Below, in pieces: positions 1 through 13,094 of a DNA stretch of 64,000 bases; positions within the stretch are counted from its first letter, which is position 1; each line of letters opens with the position of its first letter. The notes below the pieces were generated by a model. The model was not told where the DNA came from. It saw nothing but the letters and a program-made list of their open reading frames with translations, and made no database searches. A program made the position numbers and the translations under genes. The DNA lies in NCBI RefSeq assembly GCF_016545825.1, contig NC_052617.1, positions 5,166,600-5,230,599 of the forward strand, read 5' to 3'. The DNA comes from Eucalyptus grandis (lineage: Eukaryota > Streptophyta > Magnoliopsida > Myrtales > Myrtaceae).

Positions 1-94
1 TAAAGAAAAGGAAAAAATAGATTTCTTGAATAACTTCGCTGTCAGTTTCTTGTTATTGATTCTTCTGATGAGCTTGGCCTCTATTTCGCAACAG

Positions 95-2651
95 CGAAAA
101 GGGGAAGATTACTGAACCGGTTTCAAAGATGAGAAGGTGGTCGAGAAGTCGCAGTCCTCTTCCAAGGTACGGTTTACGTTTGTTAAGTTAGTAAAGTTAC
201 ACAAACCGTGTGTATGCAAATTGGTTTAAGTTTGTTAAGTTAGTGAAGTTATGCAAATTGTGTCTATATATACTAAAATGAGAAAAATTCTACACTTGAT
301 TATAAATTTGGGTTTAATGTGTTGATAACTGTCTGTAACTCCCTATTGCTATAGTTGTTGATTTGTGTTTGAGGTGAAATTTCAAAATCATTTTTATAGA
401 ATGGTTAAGATACTTTGTCCTCTAATACTTACATAAGCCTGTTTACTAGCTTCACAATTCATTTATCTCTACATATCAAGAGTTAATAAAGGTTGCTGTA
501 ACTTTGATTGGGATTTAATAAAGGCAGCTGAAACTTTGATTGGGATCCTGATTGAATGAGAAAATAGGCAGGGTCAATTTACCATTGAAATCATGATGCT
601 ACAGTGGATAGAGGACCCATGACTAGAGCTCTTTGATGTACGAAGGATTAAGCCATCTAATTTCTTTTCAATGACTTGTGGAGATGTTTGAAGAGGAAAG
701 GGAGGGAATTTCTCCTTAGTTTACCTCTATATGACTGGACACCTGACCCTCTGGGTTAACAATGTCACTGCTAATTTATTTTATAGGTTCCCTCCTGGCC
801 TTATGAAAATCAAATTACGAACTTTGTGCATAATCCTCACTATCCCTTGTTAGTTGTCTGCACGTAATGAAAACAGTTGATCAGGTTCATGGAGAGAACT
901 GATCCTATGGAGGAGTTAATGCTGTTAAAAATGATGTGAGAAGCTTGTTTACGCATCTTAGGGCTTATGGAAAATATCTATACCTTTTTAAAGATACAAA
1001 TCATAATATATGTTTAACATTTAAATGACATTAGAGGCAATTACTTTTAAAGAATTGGGGTGTTATATATTGAATTTGTTCACAGTAATCCAATGTCAAG
1101 AAATAGAATTACGTCCCAAAAGCTGAATGCTGCAGCTGAATCTGAATGCTAAAACGACAGTCACTCATGCATATAGTAAATTTGATTCGTTATTCTTCAG
1201 TTAGTGGATAGGACTTTCCCATCTTTTCTTGAGATCTAAGCAACTAAGTTTGGAAGTGCAATTTCCAGAAAAACGTTGGGAGTGCAGTTACATTACGGTT
1301 GCTCAAACCAGCTAAGCTACTGGTCCTCATTTTTATTACATTGGAAAAAAGATTAACTGGATAATCTGGACCATAACTAAGGGATAAAACACATCAGTTT
1401 AATCAATCATTGAGTGACAGAATTGATTATGAGAATCAGCTGAATGATTAAACAATTTGATGATTGAAGGGCCAAATTTAGGGTTTTGAGTTGAAGTCCA
1501 AGGTTTCCTCAATTTAAATGAAATTTAGGTTCTGAGTCTCGTAATTACAAAATCCAGTGTTATAGTAAAAGAGCATACTCAATTTCATGTAAAATTGAGT
1601 GGGTTCCATTTTCCAGTGAAAAGACGGCATCAGCTGCAAGACTAGGACTGATTGAACATTTGCCAAAAGATTTAGAGCTCAATTGATCAGTGGGACAATG
1701 GGTAACACGTCAAGGACTTGTTTTGCACTTTTCCCAAAACTATTTTTATAAATTTGTGCTGGATGAAGAGCTTATGAACTTAGACTTACTCCATCAGCAC
1801 TTGATGATTCAGCCTAATAAGATTGTAACTGTGTCGCCTTTAACTAAGATGTTCACACATGAAATTGTAAACTCCCGTGACCTCCTTTTAACAAGTAAGT
1901 AAGGTGTCAATGTGGTGTTGCTAATTTCTTTCGGCTAGTTCCCATTATGCCATTGAGTTGTTGGTTTCTAGATTCCCTTTTTTGGTCGTTTAAGCTTTGC
2001 AGTTCAGATATTAGGTGACATCTAATTTTGTTGCACCTTGTTCTTTTGTTTGTAGCGAAATGAAAAAAATAACTGCAAGTAGCAGTTAGCCCTTAACCAT
2101 CTTAATGAGTACTTGCATCTTGCAGAGTTGCAAGTAATTCCTCACATTCTTTACTGCAACTGATGGTACAATGGATTTTCAGGTACAGAGATGAATATGG
2201 AGACCGTGATTACAGGAGGAGAAGTCGCAGTAGAAGCCGGGGACGATATGATCGCAACAAGTACAGAGACGGGGGAAGGAGTTACCGTCACCAAAGTAGG
2301 AGCTATAGCACAAGTCCTGATCGTCGCAGAGACCGAAGGGCACCTAAATATGATGATGAGGACCGAAGTCGGAGTGGATCATACACAAGGTGAGGCCCTC
2401 CTTATTTCCCTTTAATGCTTCTTTTGGTCACCTCTTGTTGAGAATTTCTATCTGATTGGAGTTCCCCAATTTTCAGCTCATCCCAGAGCCCGCAGAAAGC
2501 CAAATATGAGAGGAGTCGCTCTCCAAATCAGAGACCTTCTACACTTGAAAGTCCTGATGTACGAAATGGTGAAAGAGATTCTCAGCTCCAAAGAGATGTC
2601 CCCAGTGGACGTCCTGCCAATTCCGGTGGTGCATCACCACGTAGTCCATAG
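95..2651 (+). CDS. 3' end of an arginine/serine-rich (RS-domain) protein, partial
   Basis: Three exons join in one reading frame: about 95-166 (preceded by an AG acceptor), 2183-2389 and 2477-2651, with a TAG stop at 2649-2651. The donors at 167 and 2390 and the acceptors ending at 2182 and 2476 are GT/AG, and codon phase is kept at each junction (AG|G, then AG|C). The encoded tail has about 150 residues. It is dense in RS, SR and RD pairs (for example RRRSRSRSRGR) with Tyr/Asp-rich stretches, and ends in a Ser/Pro/Gly-rich tail finishing SPRSP. RS domains of this kind occur in nuclear splicing factors (SR proteins, cyclophilin-RS and U1/U2-associated proteins) and are Ser-phosphorylated. The RNA-binding or catalytic part would lie upstream of the window, so the exact family cannot be named. 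The first exon start is the least certain boundary. Confidence 0.7.
167..2182 (+). other. Long intron of the RS-protein gene
   Basis: A 2,016-bp AT-rich intron bounded by GTACGG at the donor and TTTTCAG at the acceptor. No credible internal coding region or transposon was seen. The short open frame at 1690-1902 has no recognisable similarity. Long introns in the RS segment of plant splicing-factor genes are often alternatively spliced. That is family knowledge and is not shown here. Confidence 0.5.
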
Positions 2652-3309
2652 ATCGAGTGGTAAAATGACGTGAATGGATTTTGTCTCACTCTATTGCAAC
2701 TATTTGATCCTTATCTCTGTTTTTTCATGTTGCCTTTTTAGGAAAGATGAGTGCCCCAGGTCGTGGGAGTCATTTTTGCTCGACAAACAATTACACTTTC
2801 TCCTGAGTTGCTCTTGATTGGGTGGACAGATACTTCGTTGCGTGCAATGATTTAGATGTTAATCCTAGGTTTAGTCGGGCGTGATGTTTTCCTTCTTTGA
2901 AGTCAGCTGGTCCGTCTTTTCTGACTTTGGTGGTTATTGTGATACTCTGATCTTATTCTTGTGCTATAATGTGCATTCATGAAGTCCATTAAAGCCTTTA
3001 TTGTGATGCACTTGTTCATAGGTCTCTGGCTACACTTTTAACTATTGTGGATGGGGCGTCAGTTTAATCATACGTAATGCACATGGACAATGAGAGAATC
3101 GTGGTGGTGATGATCCTGCACTTTCGTTTGCCATTTTTTGGTCATAATCCACTAGCCATCTCCGAAGGTGGTCCGCTATGAATGCCATATGGTTTTTCAT
3201 TCCTCATGAAATGATGCTCCTGAATTTAATATGGTTTTTATATCCTCACAGCGGTGGGTGTGCCAATTTGGCATCCCTTCTTTTGGCAGTTTTTTTTTCT
3301 CTCGACAAA
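2652..3309. other. 3' flank of RS gene; no further gene seen
   Basis: This holds the presumed 3' UTR of the RS-protein gene followed by AT-rich spacer. I see no open frame, RNA gene or repeat in it that I can support. Confidence 0.4.
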
Positions 3310-3720
3310 TTTGCATGAAAATGGGTTCCATTTCTTGAGCCGATCGCACTAGCATTTAAATTAATTCGCTGGTTCATATCTGGGACCTTTGTTGTGTACC
3401 CCAACTTGGACTTTATGGACACAAGTCTCAACAAGTTCTATGGAGAAATTTGGGGAAGTTGCATGCGTTTATGTGATCTAAGAATTGCTGGAAATAACAT
3501 CACTGGCATCGAGGATGAACTTCCGACCATCTTATAGCTTGCAGTCGCTTGTGTATCTGCTGATCCCCAACTCAGGCTGTCAATGGAAATGATTTCGTTC
3601 AATCATTTTCCATGCCGTTCAAAATTTACGGATAGCCACTGATCCTAGAAGAGATGCGAAAGCTTCAAGCCGTTTACTGGATCATTTGTAGAAGATTTTG
3701 TCTGATAAATGATGTTGCTT
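3310..3720 (+). pseudogene. LRR receptor kinase relic with internal deletion
   Basis: About 3310-3510 aligns with the last LRRs of the receptor-kinase pseudogene at 15825-19119 (its 17080-17275). About 3511-3720 aligns with the extreme 3' kinase exon (its 18902-19120). Everything between, namely the final LRRs, the membrane segment and most of the kinase domain, is missing. The join falls at a shared GG, where 'atcactgg' of the LRR part runs straight into 'catcgaggatgaac' of the kinase part. Further damage includes a 10-bp loss before 'tggggaagtt' and several in-frame stops. The 3' flank after 3720 still matches the flank after 19120, so this is a decayed genomic duplicate and not a processed copy. 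Confidence 0.8.
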
Positions 3721-6700
3721 TGTCAACCAGTTGCAAGTTCTTTAATGAAAATTAGGGTCCTTGCAACTATCTGATTAAGTATCAAAACTTTTTTCATTCC
3801 ATTGCTACGCTCACTGATGTGGTATTATCTTTGTTTGAATTTAAAAGACTATTGACCCGCAACAGAATTTGAGTGCTTAACCCATACTGGCATGACTATG
3901 AGGACTTCATTTCGTTCTCGCCCAAGTAAATATGGGACTGCCTTTTGTTTTGGAATATGTAAAAGCTGAACTCTGGCATCTAGATTCATTTGTAGAGAGA
4001 AGACAGCTGAACTCAAAGTGATATTCCGAACTGTTTCTGCATCTAGTCTGAGGTCATTGTAGTGAAATCTAAGTATCCATGATGAGTTAGAGTGAGAAAA
4101 TATAACTATTATATCAACGTAAAGTCAATGTATATAGTGTTTATATTCTAAAAAGTGAAGGGTTCATGTGAAGTTGAAATTGAACATTCATAAGTAGTCC
4201 AAAATGTTGTCCATTGTTGGTCCTCTTATAACGCTTTGTTCAGATTTATGTAGATGCAAAATCCCTTACATGCCGAAGAGTTTCAAAAAATGCGTCTTTT
4301 TAGAGTGCATTCAATCAAAAACTAATTGTTTCTAATTGTGGCCATCCGCCATAATTTTGTATTTTGTGTAACTTACTACCCGCTGGGTAACATAACCCAG
4401 AGCGCATTCAGTCAGTTCCTATCTCAAGTGCTACTGCATGTTGCTACGGCAAGAGTCTTTACTGGCAAATCAGTAGCTTTTGATTGCTCCAAAGAGTATA
4501 GTGGTAGAGGAAATCCAAACTTCGTTTTCATTAGAGCTTCAAACTAAAAAGTGCTTAAATTAGTAAGATCATCGGTCAACATTTTGTCTTGAGAGGGGAT
4601 ACTGCAATACAATACTTTTGTCTCAAAAAGAATCCAAGTTCTGTTCTGTTGCTACCTTATATTTCAAGAGTTGGAAGGCAGACGAGATCCTGCTCTCCAA
4701 AATCTTAAGGCATTTAAATCATGAAGGTTTGTTTTCACTTGGCCGAGCTCCAATTGTCAATTACAAGTAAAACTCATTTATGGCTAGCTCACCATAAACC
4801 ATCTTTTCTGTTTTTCAGTGCTGTGAACTTATGTTGCCTTGAGCAAAACTTGTCAGAACAATTTTCCTTGAGTACTTTACTGGAAAACAGTGAACATAGT
4901 CCTTGAGAGCTCAGAGTTTTCTGAATTTGAAATAGGAAACCATAGTAGACCAACGTTTGACCCTATCCTCAATCAATCGCGAGTAAAACTGAACCTGTAA
5001 AATCAAAGTTTCAGATAACTTTGTGAACGAATAGAAAGGGGGGGCGGTGTGGAAGATGAAGTTAACGACAATCCCAATCGAGAAGTTACAAGACAATGAG
5101 TTATATTTTCACAACCTCATCACGTGGTTGTGTTATTCTAATCTCAATTCTTGAATGTGCTGATGTCTTGGAAGAAGGCAACAGGCAATATGCAATGTCA
5201 AAGAATCTGATGGCAACAGTCAACCTTTTCATTATGCCAGATAGCATCCACAAACATGTGTTCCACGATTAAATGCTTGGTGATGCATTTCCATTGTCAA
5301 ATAGGAAAACCATAGGAAAATAAGTTCAAGTGAAAGTTTTAGGCATCTTTTGGGGCTTGAGAAAAATCAACATCCTGATCAAAAAAGAAAAAAAGGCCAT
5401 AAATTCCAAACCTACGTCAGTAACTTAGTAATTTCACCACTAAGTTTTTGTTGCGAGTAGTGAAATTGTATATGAGTAATTTACATTCCACTTGAGGTTG
5501 GAAAATTCCTTACTCAGGTTATCACATACTACCAAGAAAGTGGAGCTCTATTGGTAAGTTATTGGTAAAATACCATGTTCAACGCTTAACTTTTGTTTTG
5601 AATGGTGTCGATAATCTGCTATTGCATTGGAAATCCACAAGTTACTAACATGATTGGTAAATTATCATCAACATGCCTAACCAACAGGATTTAAACTATA
5701 CTAGACGTGTTAGGAAAATCATTAATTTTATAATTGCTTGCTGAGCTGACTAATTGCAACTCAGCCCTAGATTAGACTATGAATACTAATCCATCTTATT
5801 CCCAACCTTTTAAGCACGTCCTGGAGAAGATACGTGTAAAAAGCTAGAAGGTGTTCATACCCATGCATAGAAGGTATTGAAATGTTCGACCTATGCTATC
5901 AAATGCTAGTAAGGTCTTAAGTCTAGCCTGGTACTAGAAACGAAGCACTGCGCCATTTACAACATCTAAAGTAGCTTCATAATGGTGTTAAGAAATTTAT
6001 CAAGGAGGATGAGAGAATTTTCCAGGTCGTGAAGACACCCGTGTCCTCGGTCAAAGTATCGATGCAACAATCTCAAAGTCGAAAAGAAGATATAACGCTA
6101 CTTTCTTCACTGATTAATGTCTGTGATGCATGGAATCCTATTATCAAATATCAGTAAATTAGCAAGCAAAACAATGCTGACATTGGAAAAACTCAGTTTA
6201 GTAAGGTAGAGTCAAGTCAACCATTTGCTTCCAAATATGTGAGACTGTATAAATAATGTATCACCCTTTTGTAACGATTGTCAATACCTGAAACAAAATA
6301 ACCAAAGTATAATTAAAGGTGCATCCAAGTAGATTTTTCCTGCTCTTTTCTAAGAGAGTATTTCCTGTTAACAATAAATAGTAAAAAAAGGGTAAACAAA
6401 ATCATTAATATATTACATTATTTTCCGCTAGTAGCTACAAAGCAACATCCTTACTCCTCAAAAAGGACAGAGCAATGGCTAGAAATCCATAAAAATGTTC
6501 AAAAAGGAAGTCAGCCATGCAAGAAAGGCAATAGTTTCATATTAACATAAAGAGAAAGTAAGCATAAAAACTATTTTAACATTTTGAATCTCTCTTTTAC
6601 ACTGCATTATAAATTGACAGTAGGATCATGCCCTCTTTGTGCATGGACCCCTACAGTGAGCACCTTTGAAACCTTATTACCATATCCACCAAGAAGAATA

Positions 6701-7640
6701 TTCTACTAACGCAAATCTCTAAATTTCGTGATTTTATGATACAATTAGAATGTAAACTAGCTTACCAGCCCAGAAGAAAAAGAAAGAATTCAAACCAGCA
6801 TGCATGTGTGGATCGATCTTGTAAATATCTCTCAAGAAGTCAAAGGACTTTGTCGAGTACGCAGTGTGAAGAAGTCAAGGTCTTCAGGCGTTAGAAGAGA
6901 CATGTGCCTACTCAAGAAGTCAAGGTCTTGGCAATAGAAGAGACGTGCCTACTCAAAAAGTCAAGGTCTTTTGAGATTTCATGTGGTGACTTTTGGATTA
7001 GTACGCGTTGCAATGGTTCTTGGGAAATCCTGGTCTTTATGGACTTTTAAATGTTTGGCCTGAAAATTTCCAACTTATCGTATGGATAAAGTCATGGAGC
7101 AATTTTCCAACCTTTTCCCTTTTTTGACTTATCGTCTTCAACTTATAATGCCGTGAAAGAATGGTTTTTCTTTTGATGCAGTGCAAGAAACGGCGTATGG
7201 AAAAGGAAAATGTGTCCACTTCAAGGAGGTGAAGTGGAAAAGTTAGAGAGAGTGTTCATACACGAACGCAACAAAAAGCACCTTTTTTGACGTCACGCTC
7301 TTCATCCATAGCCTCTCCCTGTCAAGTGCTTTGAAGGCATTCTGTAATATTTGGGTTTGTTGACTTGGTCAAATGAAGTGGCTAATTAAAAAAGATAAAG
7401 AAAAAGAAGACCACTTTACTTAAAGCGAAGAGACATGACAGAAAGAAAAAGGGCAAGAAGAAAAAGAGAGGTTGATCTCAAACGGAGAGTAAAAGAAGAA
7501 GAGAAGAAAGAAAGGGAATGAAAAAGAAATAGGAAAAAAAAAAAGGGAAAAAGGGAAAGGCTTTTGTGCATGAACTTTGCTAGTATAATAGTTTTTAAGT
7601 TGCTGCAAAAATAGTAACTTATTGTGAGCCATAAACTCTA
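3721..7640 (+). repeat. Duplicated receptor-kinase flanking block, copy A
   Basis: About 3721-4550 matches the 3' flank of the receptor-kinase pseudogene (about 19120-20200). About 4560-5400 matches 20200-21020, the segment leading to the next receptor-kinase relic. From about 4740 to 7640 it also runs parallel to copy B (about 8160-12060). Markers include 'caccataaaccatc', 'cattatgcca(g/a)atagcatc' and a purine-rich tract near 7410-7560. At about 5398, where related copies start the signal peptide, the ATG reads ATA and a stop follows after eight codons, so no protein is expected. I see no other gene in the block. Confidence 0.65.
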
Positions 7641-9519
7641 AAAGGAATAACCCTACAACAATTTATAATTATTCATTATTTGATTTTTTTTCTAAAATAA
7701 ATTGTTATTCTCATAGTGAATTTAAAACTGTCACCCAATCATTTTTCTTTGTGCATACATGCCCCAGGTCGGATTAACACCATTTCACCACGTCAAGTAA
7801 GAATTCAAGCTCTTCATTCTTTGAATCGGCGTAGCTTTCGGGATTATAGCACAAAGTTGAAATATATTAAATTTGAATTGCAAAATCTGATTTTGGAGTT
7901 GTTTAGTTGTGAAATTTTATGTAAATTATGGATTATGATGAAGTGGAGCTATGAGATTTCATGGGAGTTGTTTTGAAGTAATGGTTTAGTCGAAATGAAA
8001 TATTAGAGATATGCGATTAAGTTTCATGCTGTGGATAACTTTGAATAATCGCTTTGGGCCAGCGATTTGTTGGCATCAGATTCATTTTGTTTGCAATTAA
8101 GTTTGGAGCTCAAAAGTGCTAAAATTAGGAATATCACTAGTCATCAATTTATCTCGAGAAAAGATTTTGCAATACATTTATGGCTTAGTTCACCATAAAC
8201 CATCTATTCTGTTTTTTAGTACAATCAACTTATGTTGCCTTGCGCAAAACATGGTAGAATAATTTTCTCTCGGGTACTTTAGCTAAAAAAATAGTAAATA
8301 TAGTCTCTGAGAGCTCAAAAGTTTTGCGAATTTTAAATAGGAAACCACAGTAGACCAACTATCGACCCCGCCATTTATCAATCCCAAGTAAAAACCAACA
8401 AAATAAAGTCAAAGTTTCAAATAACTTTGTGAACGAATAGTATAGGGGGGAAAGATGAAGTACCAGCTATTCCAATCGAGAAGTAGCAAAATGATGAGTT
8501 ATGTTTTCCTAACCTTATCACGCGATTAAGTTAATTCAATATCAATTCTTGAATGAGCTGCATGTCTTGGAAGAAAGGTCACAGGCAATATGCAACATCA
8601 AAGAAAGAATCATCTTGTCGCAACAGTCAACTTTTTCATTATGCCAAATAGCATCCACATGCTTGTGTTCCACGAGTTAGTGCTTGATGATGCATTTCCA
8701 TAGTCAAATAGGAAAACCACAGGAAAATAAGTCGAGTGAAAGTTTTACGCGTCTTTTGGGGCTTGAGAAAAATCATCATCTAGATCAAAAGAGAAAAAAA
8801 AAAAGCCATGGATTCACAACCTACGTCAGTAATTCACTAATTTCACCGCTAAATTTTTGTTGTGAGTAGTGAAATTGTACATGAGTAAGTAACTTACACT
8901 CCGCTTGAAGTTGGAAAATTCCTTCCTCTGGTTATCACATACATACTACCACAAAATTGGAGCTTAGTTGGCAAGTTATTGGTAAAATACTATGTTCACA
9001 GCTCAATTTTTATTTTGATTGGTGAATATATCGAAAAATTGATATCCTGCTAATGCAGTGGACGTCCATAAGTTGCTAACAATTTTGATAAATTATCCTC
9101 GATGTGCCTGACCAACAAGATTTAAACTATGCTAACCACATAAGAAAATCATTAATTTCATAATTGCTTGCTCAACAGAGTAGATTAGCCTATCAATATT
9201 AATGCATCCTATCCCAATCTTTTAAGCACGTCTTGGAGAAGATACGTGTAAAAAGCTAGAAGGTGTTCACACATGCATAAAAGGCATTGAACTATTCGAC
9301 CTTTGCTATCAAATGCTTGGAAGCATTACCCTATTTACAACATCTAAAATAGCTTCATAATGGTGTTGAGAAATTCATCAAGGGGGATGGGAGGAATTCC
9401 CGCGTCATGAAGAAACCTGTGTTCTTGGTCAAAGTTTCGGTGCTACAATCTCATAGTCTAAAAGAAGGGATAGCGCTACTTTCTTTACTAATTAATGTCT
9501 GTGATCGTATTTTCAAATA

Positions 9520-10471
9520 GGGCAATGCTTATGTAACGGTATTGTTGTTCTTTCAAAATAATGGTGCATTCTCGGCCACACTGGCTGTATTACAAGGAGA
9601 TTTTTCAAGCTAGTCTCATGATTTTTCTCATTTCTTCTAATATTTTCTTTTGAGAGGAAGGATGAAAGATGTGGCCTTCTAGTGAATGACCACTTTCCAC
9701 ACTGCCCCTTGATACATTTGATCATTCAAAGAGTAAAAACAAAGGACTTCTCCATTGTCTAAATAAAGTAACTCCATTGAACACTTTCTATGAAGCTTCT
9801 CTATGAGATGCAACTCAGACATATGCAAAAAAAAAAAAAAAAAACTTCGTTACTTCATAATGTTGCTGGTTTAATAAATTCAATTTGTTATGATTTTGGT
9901 AGAAATATAGCATATGCTGTTCCATAAAAGTTTTATTATGATGTCTCACACTTTAATACGATGAAACTTCATAAATCCGTAAAATGTAAGTCACATTTTA
10001 GAATATTCCGCCTTTAGTTAGACTAGAAAAGTTAGAATTCATAAAATTAGAAAGAATTGCATCTTAAAATATCTTGAACTTGGTGAAAACAAAATGTCTT
10101 AACGTAATAAAATGTAAGAGATTGTTTCGTGAAGTTTTACATTTGATTACAACCCATGTTTTAAAATTTGGTCCAGCCAGTTCGATCAAGAACTTGCCCT
10201 TAGTCATGTCCGATGATCACTAAGACTCGAATTGGTCCAAATCTAGATCAAACTGGCTTGATCAATGTTCAATAATTGAACTGACAAACTAAAATGATAT
10301 TCAATTGCATTGGCCTAATCATGCAGGTTGACTTTCCAAAATATTTAAGAAGGAAAAAAAAGAATGATTAAACTGGCTTTAAAAGTGTCCTCATAAATCT
10401 GTTAGCAATTTGTGGCAGAGAATGCATCGTTACTTTAAAGAAATAACAGTACCGCTAGATAAGTATTTCCC
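9520..10471. mobile_element. Mutator-like non-autonomous DNA transposon (952 bp)
   Basis: The termini are inverted: GGGCAATGCTTATGTAACGG on the left and, on the opposite strand at the right, GGGAAATACTTATCTAGCGG. The similarity continues for roughly 50 bp. The exact 9-bp direct repeat TTTCAAATA flanks it at 9511-9519 and 10472-10480. Copy A of the surrounding block has a single uninterrupted site near 6147 ('atcaaatatcag'). A 9-bp duplication with G-initial inverted ends is the signature of Mutator-like elements. No transposase frame is visible inside, so it is non-autonomous. Confidence 0.82.
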
Positions 10472-11863
10472 TTTCAAATATCAGTAATTTAGCAAGCAAA
10501 ACAATAGTGATGGAAAAAAAATTTAGTTTAGAAAGTTTAGTCAAGTCTACCATTTGCTTCCAAATATATTAGACTCCGTATAAATAAACACTACTCTTTT
10601 GTAACAGTTGTCATTACCTAAAACATCATAATCAGAAGCATTCAAACTCTAAAAGGGATTATACCAAAAAAAAAACTCTAAAAGGCATGCTAAAATTTAT
10701 TACTTCGTTAAACAAAGAACAGTTAATGGTTCATACAAGTACATTGTATCCTGCTCTTTTCTAAAAGAGTATTTCTAGTTAACGATTACATAGTAAGAAA
10801 ATGGTGGCAAAATCATTAAAATATTAAATTATTTTCAGCTAGTAACTACAAGGCAACATCCTCATTCCTCAAAAAAGACAGCAATGGCTAGAAATCCATA
10901 AAATTGTTCCAAAAAAAAGTTAGCCATGTAAGAATAGCAATAGTTTTTTTTGTTAACATAAGAAGAAAGTTACAAGAAAAACCATTTTAACATTCTGAAT
11001 CTCTCTCTTACACTGCAATATAAGTTTTTTTTTTTTTTTTTCGATCACTATAGTATAAGTTGACAATAGGGTTGTGCCCCATTTTTCACCTTGTGCATGG
11101 TCCCCTGCAGTAAGCACCTTTGAAACTTTATTACTATATCCATCAAGAAAATATTCCGCTAATGCAAAATTTTCTAAATTGTGCGGTTTTATGATACAAT
11201 TAGAATATAAACCAGCATACCAGCCCAAAGGAAAATAAAGAATTTAAATCGACATGCATGTGTAGATCAATCTTGTAAATATCCCTAATGAAGTCAAGGT
11301 CTTCGGGCAATAGAATAGACTTGTGCCTACTCAAGAAGTCAAGGTCTCTTGGGGTTTCATGTGTGTTGATTTTTGGATCAGTACGCATTGCAATGATTCA
11401 TGGAAAGTCATGATCTTAATGGACTTTTACTAGTGATGTTTGGCTCTAAAATTTCCAACTTATCGTATGGGAAGGGTCATGGAGCAATTTTCCAGCCTTT
11501 TCCTCTTTTGACTAACAAGTCTTCATTTTTAATGCTGTTTAAGAATGGTTTTTCTTTCTATGCAGTGCAAGAAACGGCAAATGGAAAAGGAAAATGTAGC
11601 CTAACTTTAAGAAGGTGAAGTGTGAAAGATTATACAGTGTTTGTACCCGAACACATCATAAAGCTCCTTATTTTTACGTCAAATTCTTCATCCAAAACCT
11701 CCCCCTGTCAAGTGCTTCGAAGGCATTCTATCATATTTGGGTTTGTTGACTTGGTCAAATGAAGTCGCTAATAATAAAAAAGAAAAAGAAAAAAGGAGAC
11801 CACTTTATTTAAAACAAAGAGACATGACCGAGAGAAAAAGAGGAAGAAGAAAAAGAGAGAAAT

Positions 11864-12000
11864 AGAGAGGAAAAGAAGAAGAGAAGAAAGAAAGGGAAAG
11901 AAAAGGAAATAGGAAGGAAAAAGGAAAAAGCAATTAGAGAGGAAAAGAAGAAGAGAAGAAAGAAAGGGAAAGAAAAGGAAATAGGAAGGAAAAAGGAAAA
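11864..12000 (+). repeat. 72-bp tandem duplication in a purine tract
   Basis: A purine-rich unit starting 'agagaggaaaagaag' at 11864 is repeated almost perfectly from 11936, giving a 72-bp period. It lies in the GA-rich tract at the right end of block B. The matching tract of block A (7430-7560) has only one unit, so the duplication is recent. Confidence 0.8.
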
Positions 12001-12109
12001 GCTTTGGTGCTTACATGCCCCAAGTCAGATTAACACTGTTTCAGAAGGCCAAGGATTCAAGCTCTTCGTTTTTCTAATTAGAGTAGCTTTTGAGATTATG
12101 GCATGAGTC

Positions 12110-13000
12110 TTCAATAGAAGTTCAGTAGCTTTTGATTGCTTCAAAGTAGAGAAATCCGAACTTCGTTTTCATTAGAGCTTCAAACTTGAAGTGGTCAAAT
12201 TAGGAAGATCACTGGTCATCATTTCATCTCAAGAGGAGATTCTCCATTGTTTCAGAAAGAATGCGATGCACTACCTTATATTTAAATAGCGTGAAGGCAG
12301 ACAATATCCAGCCCTCAAAATCTTGGTGGTTTTAAATCATGATGGTCTGTTTTTGCTTGGCCTAGCTTCATTGTCAAATACAAGAAGAACTCATTTGTGG
12401 TTTTAGCTCATCATCAAACATCTCTTTTGTTCTTCCGAACAGGGAACTTAGACCTGGAAAACAGCCTTGGCAAAACATGTCAAAAACGTCGCCTCATAAA
12501 CTTCAGCTGGGAAACAGTAGACTTAGCCTCTAAGAGCTCAAAGTCTTGGGAATTTGAAAATGGAAACCATAGTAGACTAATGTTTGGCCCCACCCTTGAT
12601 CGCTCTTATTCAAAACCCAACATCGTAAACTCAAAGTTTCAGAAAACTTTGTGAATATTCGTATAGACAGAAAACGATGAAGTGACAGCCATTCGAATCA
12701 AGGCGCAGCGAGACAATAAGTTATGTTCACCCAATCATCTCAAGTATTTGTGTCAATTCATCTCAATTCTCGATTGTAATGCTTAGAAGAAAGGCAACAG
12801 GAAACATACAATGTCAAGAAAGAACCATCCGGTGAGAATTGTCAATATTTTCATTATGCCAAATGGCATGAACCAACAGGCCTTCTAAGAGTTAATGCTT
12901 GCTGATGCATTTCCATTGTCAAATAGGAAAATCGCAGGAAAATAAGATCGAGGAATCCTTGTGAACCTGAGAAAAATTACTCCCAGACCAAAAGAGAAAA
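12110..13000 (+). repeat. Receptor-kinase 5' flanking block, copy C
   Basis: Matches the same flanking series as copies A, B, D and E ('cagtagcttttgattgc', 'gaaatccgaacttcg', 'tttccattgtcaaatagg'), shortened by deletions. It leads directly into the signal-peptide relic that starts at 13001, as expected of a 5' flank. Confidence 0.6.
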
Positions 13001-13090
13001 ATGGCCATGTATTCACAAGGCTTCGATATAGTCATAACTCTTCTAGCTTCCCTAGCCATTTTCAGTCTAAGTCATTCCAACAAGTGAACT
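12961..13090 (+). pseudogene. Signal-peptide relic of a MIK2-like receptor kinase
   Basis: ATG codons at 13001 and 13007 open a frame that reads like the secretory signal of the intact receptor at 30128 (start MYSQGF, then a hydrophobic run LLASLAIFSL). It stops at a TGA soon after, near 13088. Beyond about 13095 the sequence is unrelated, so the LRR and kinase parts are gone. The first codons are aligned by their shared 5' flank (block C). Confidence 0.65.
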
Positions 13091-13094
13091 TCCT

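Larger units (their letters stand above)
8080..12060 (+). repeat. Duplicated receptor-kinase flanking block, copy B
   Basis: Parallel to copy A (about 4740-7640) over most of its length, with a transposon of about 1 kb inserted at 9520-10471 that is absent from copy A. A vestigial start is visible near 8811, where an ATG followed by GAT TCA resembles the receptor start at 30128, but it reaches a stop after nine codons. A poly(A) run at 9828-9844 and a purine-rich tract at 11780-12005 are the other obvious features. No functional gene is seen. Confidence 0.65.

Noticed and set aside
7420..7632. Phe/Ser-rich minus-strand frame
   Set aside because: It is produced by the purine-rich tract shared with 11780-12005 and has no independent support.
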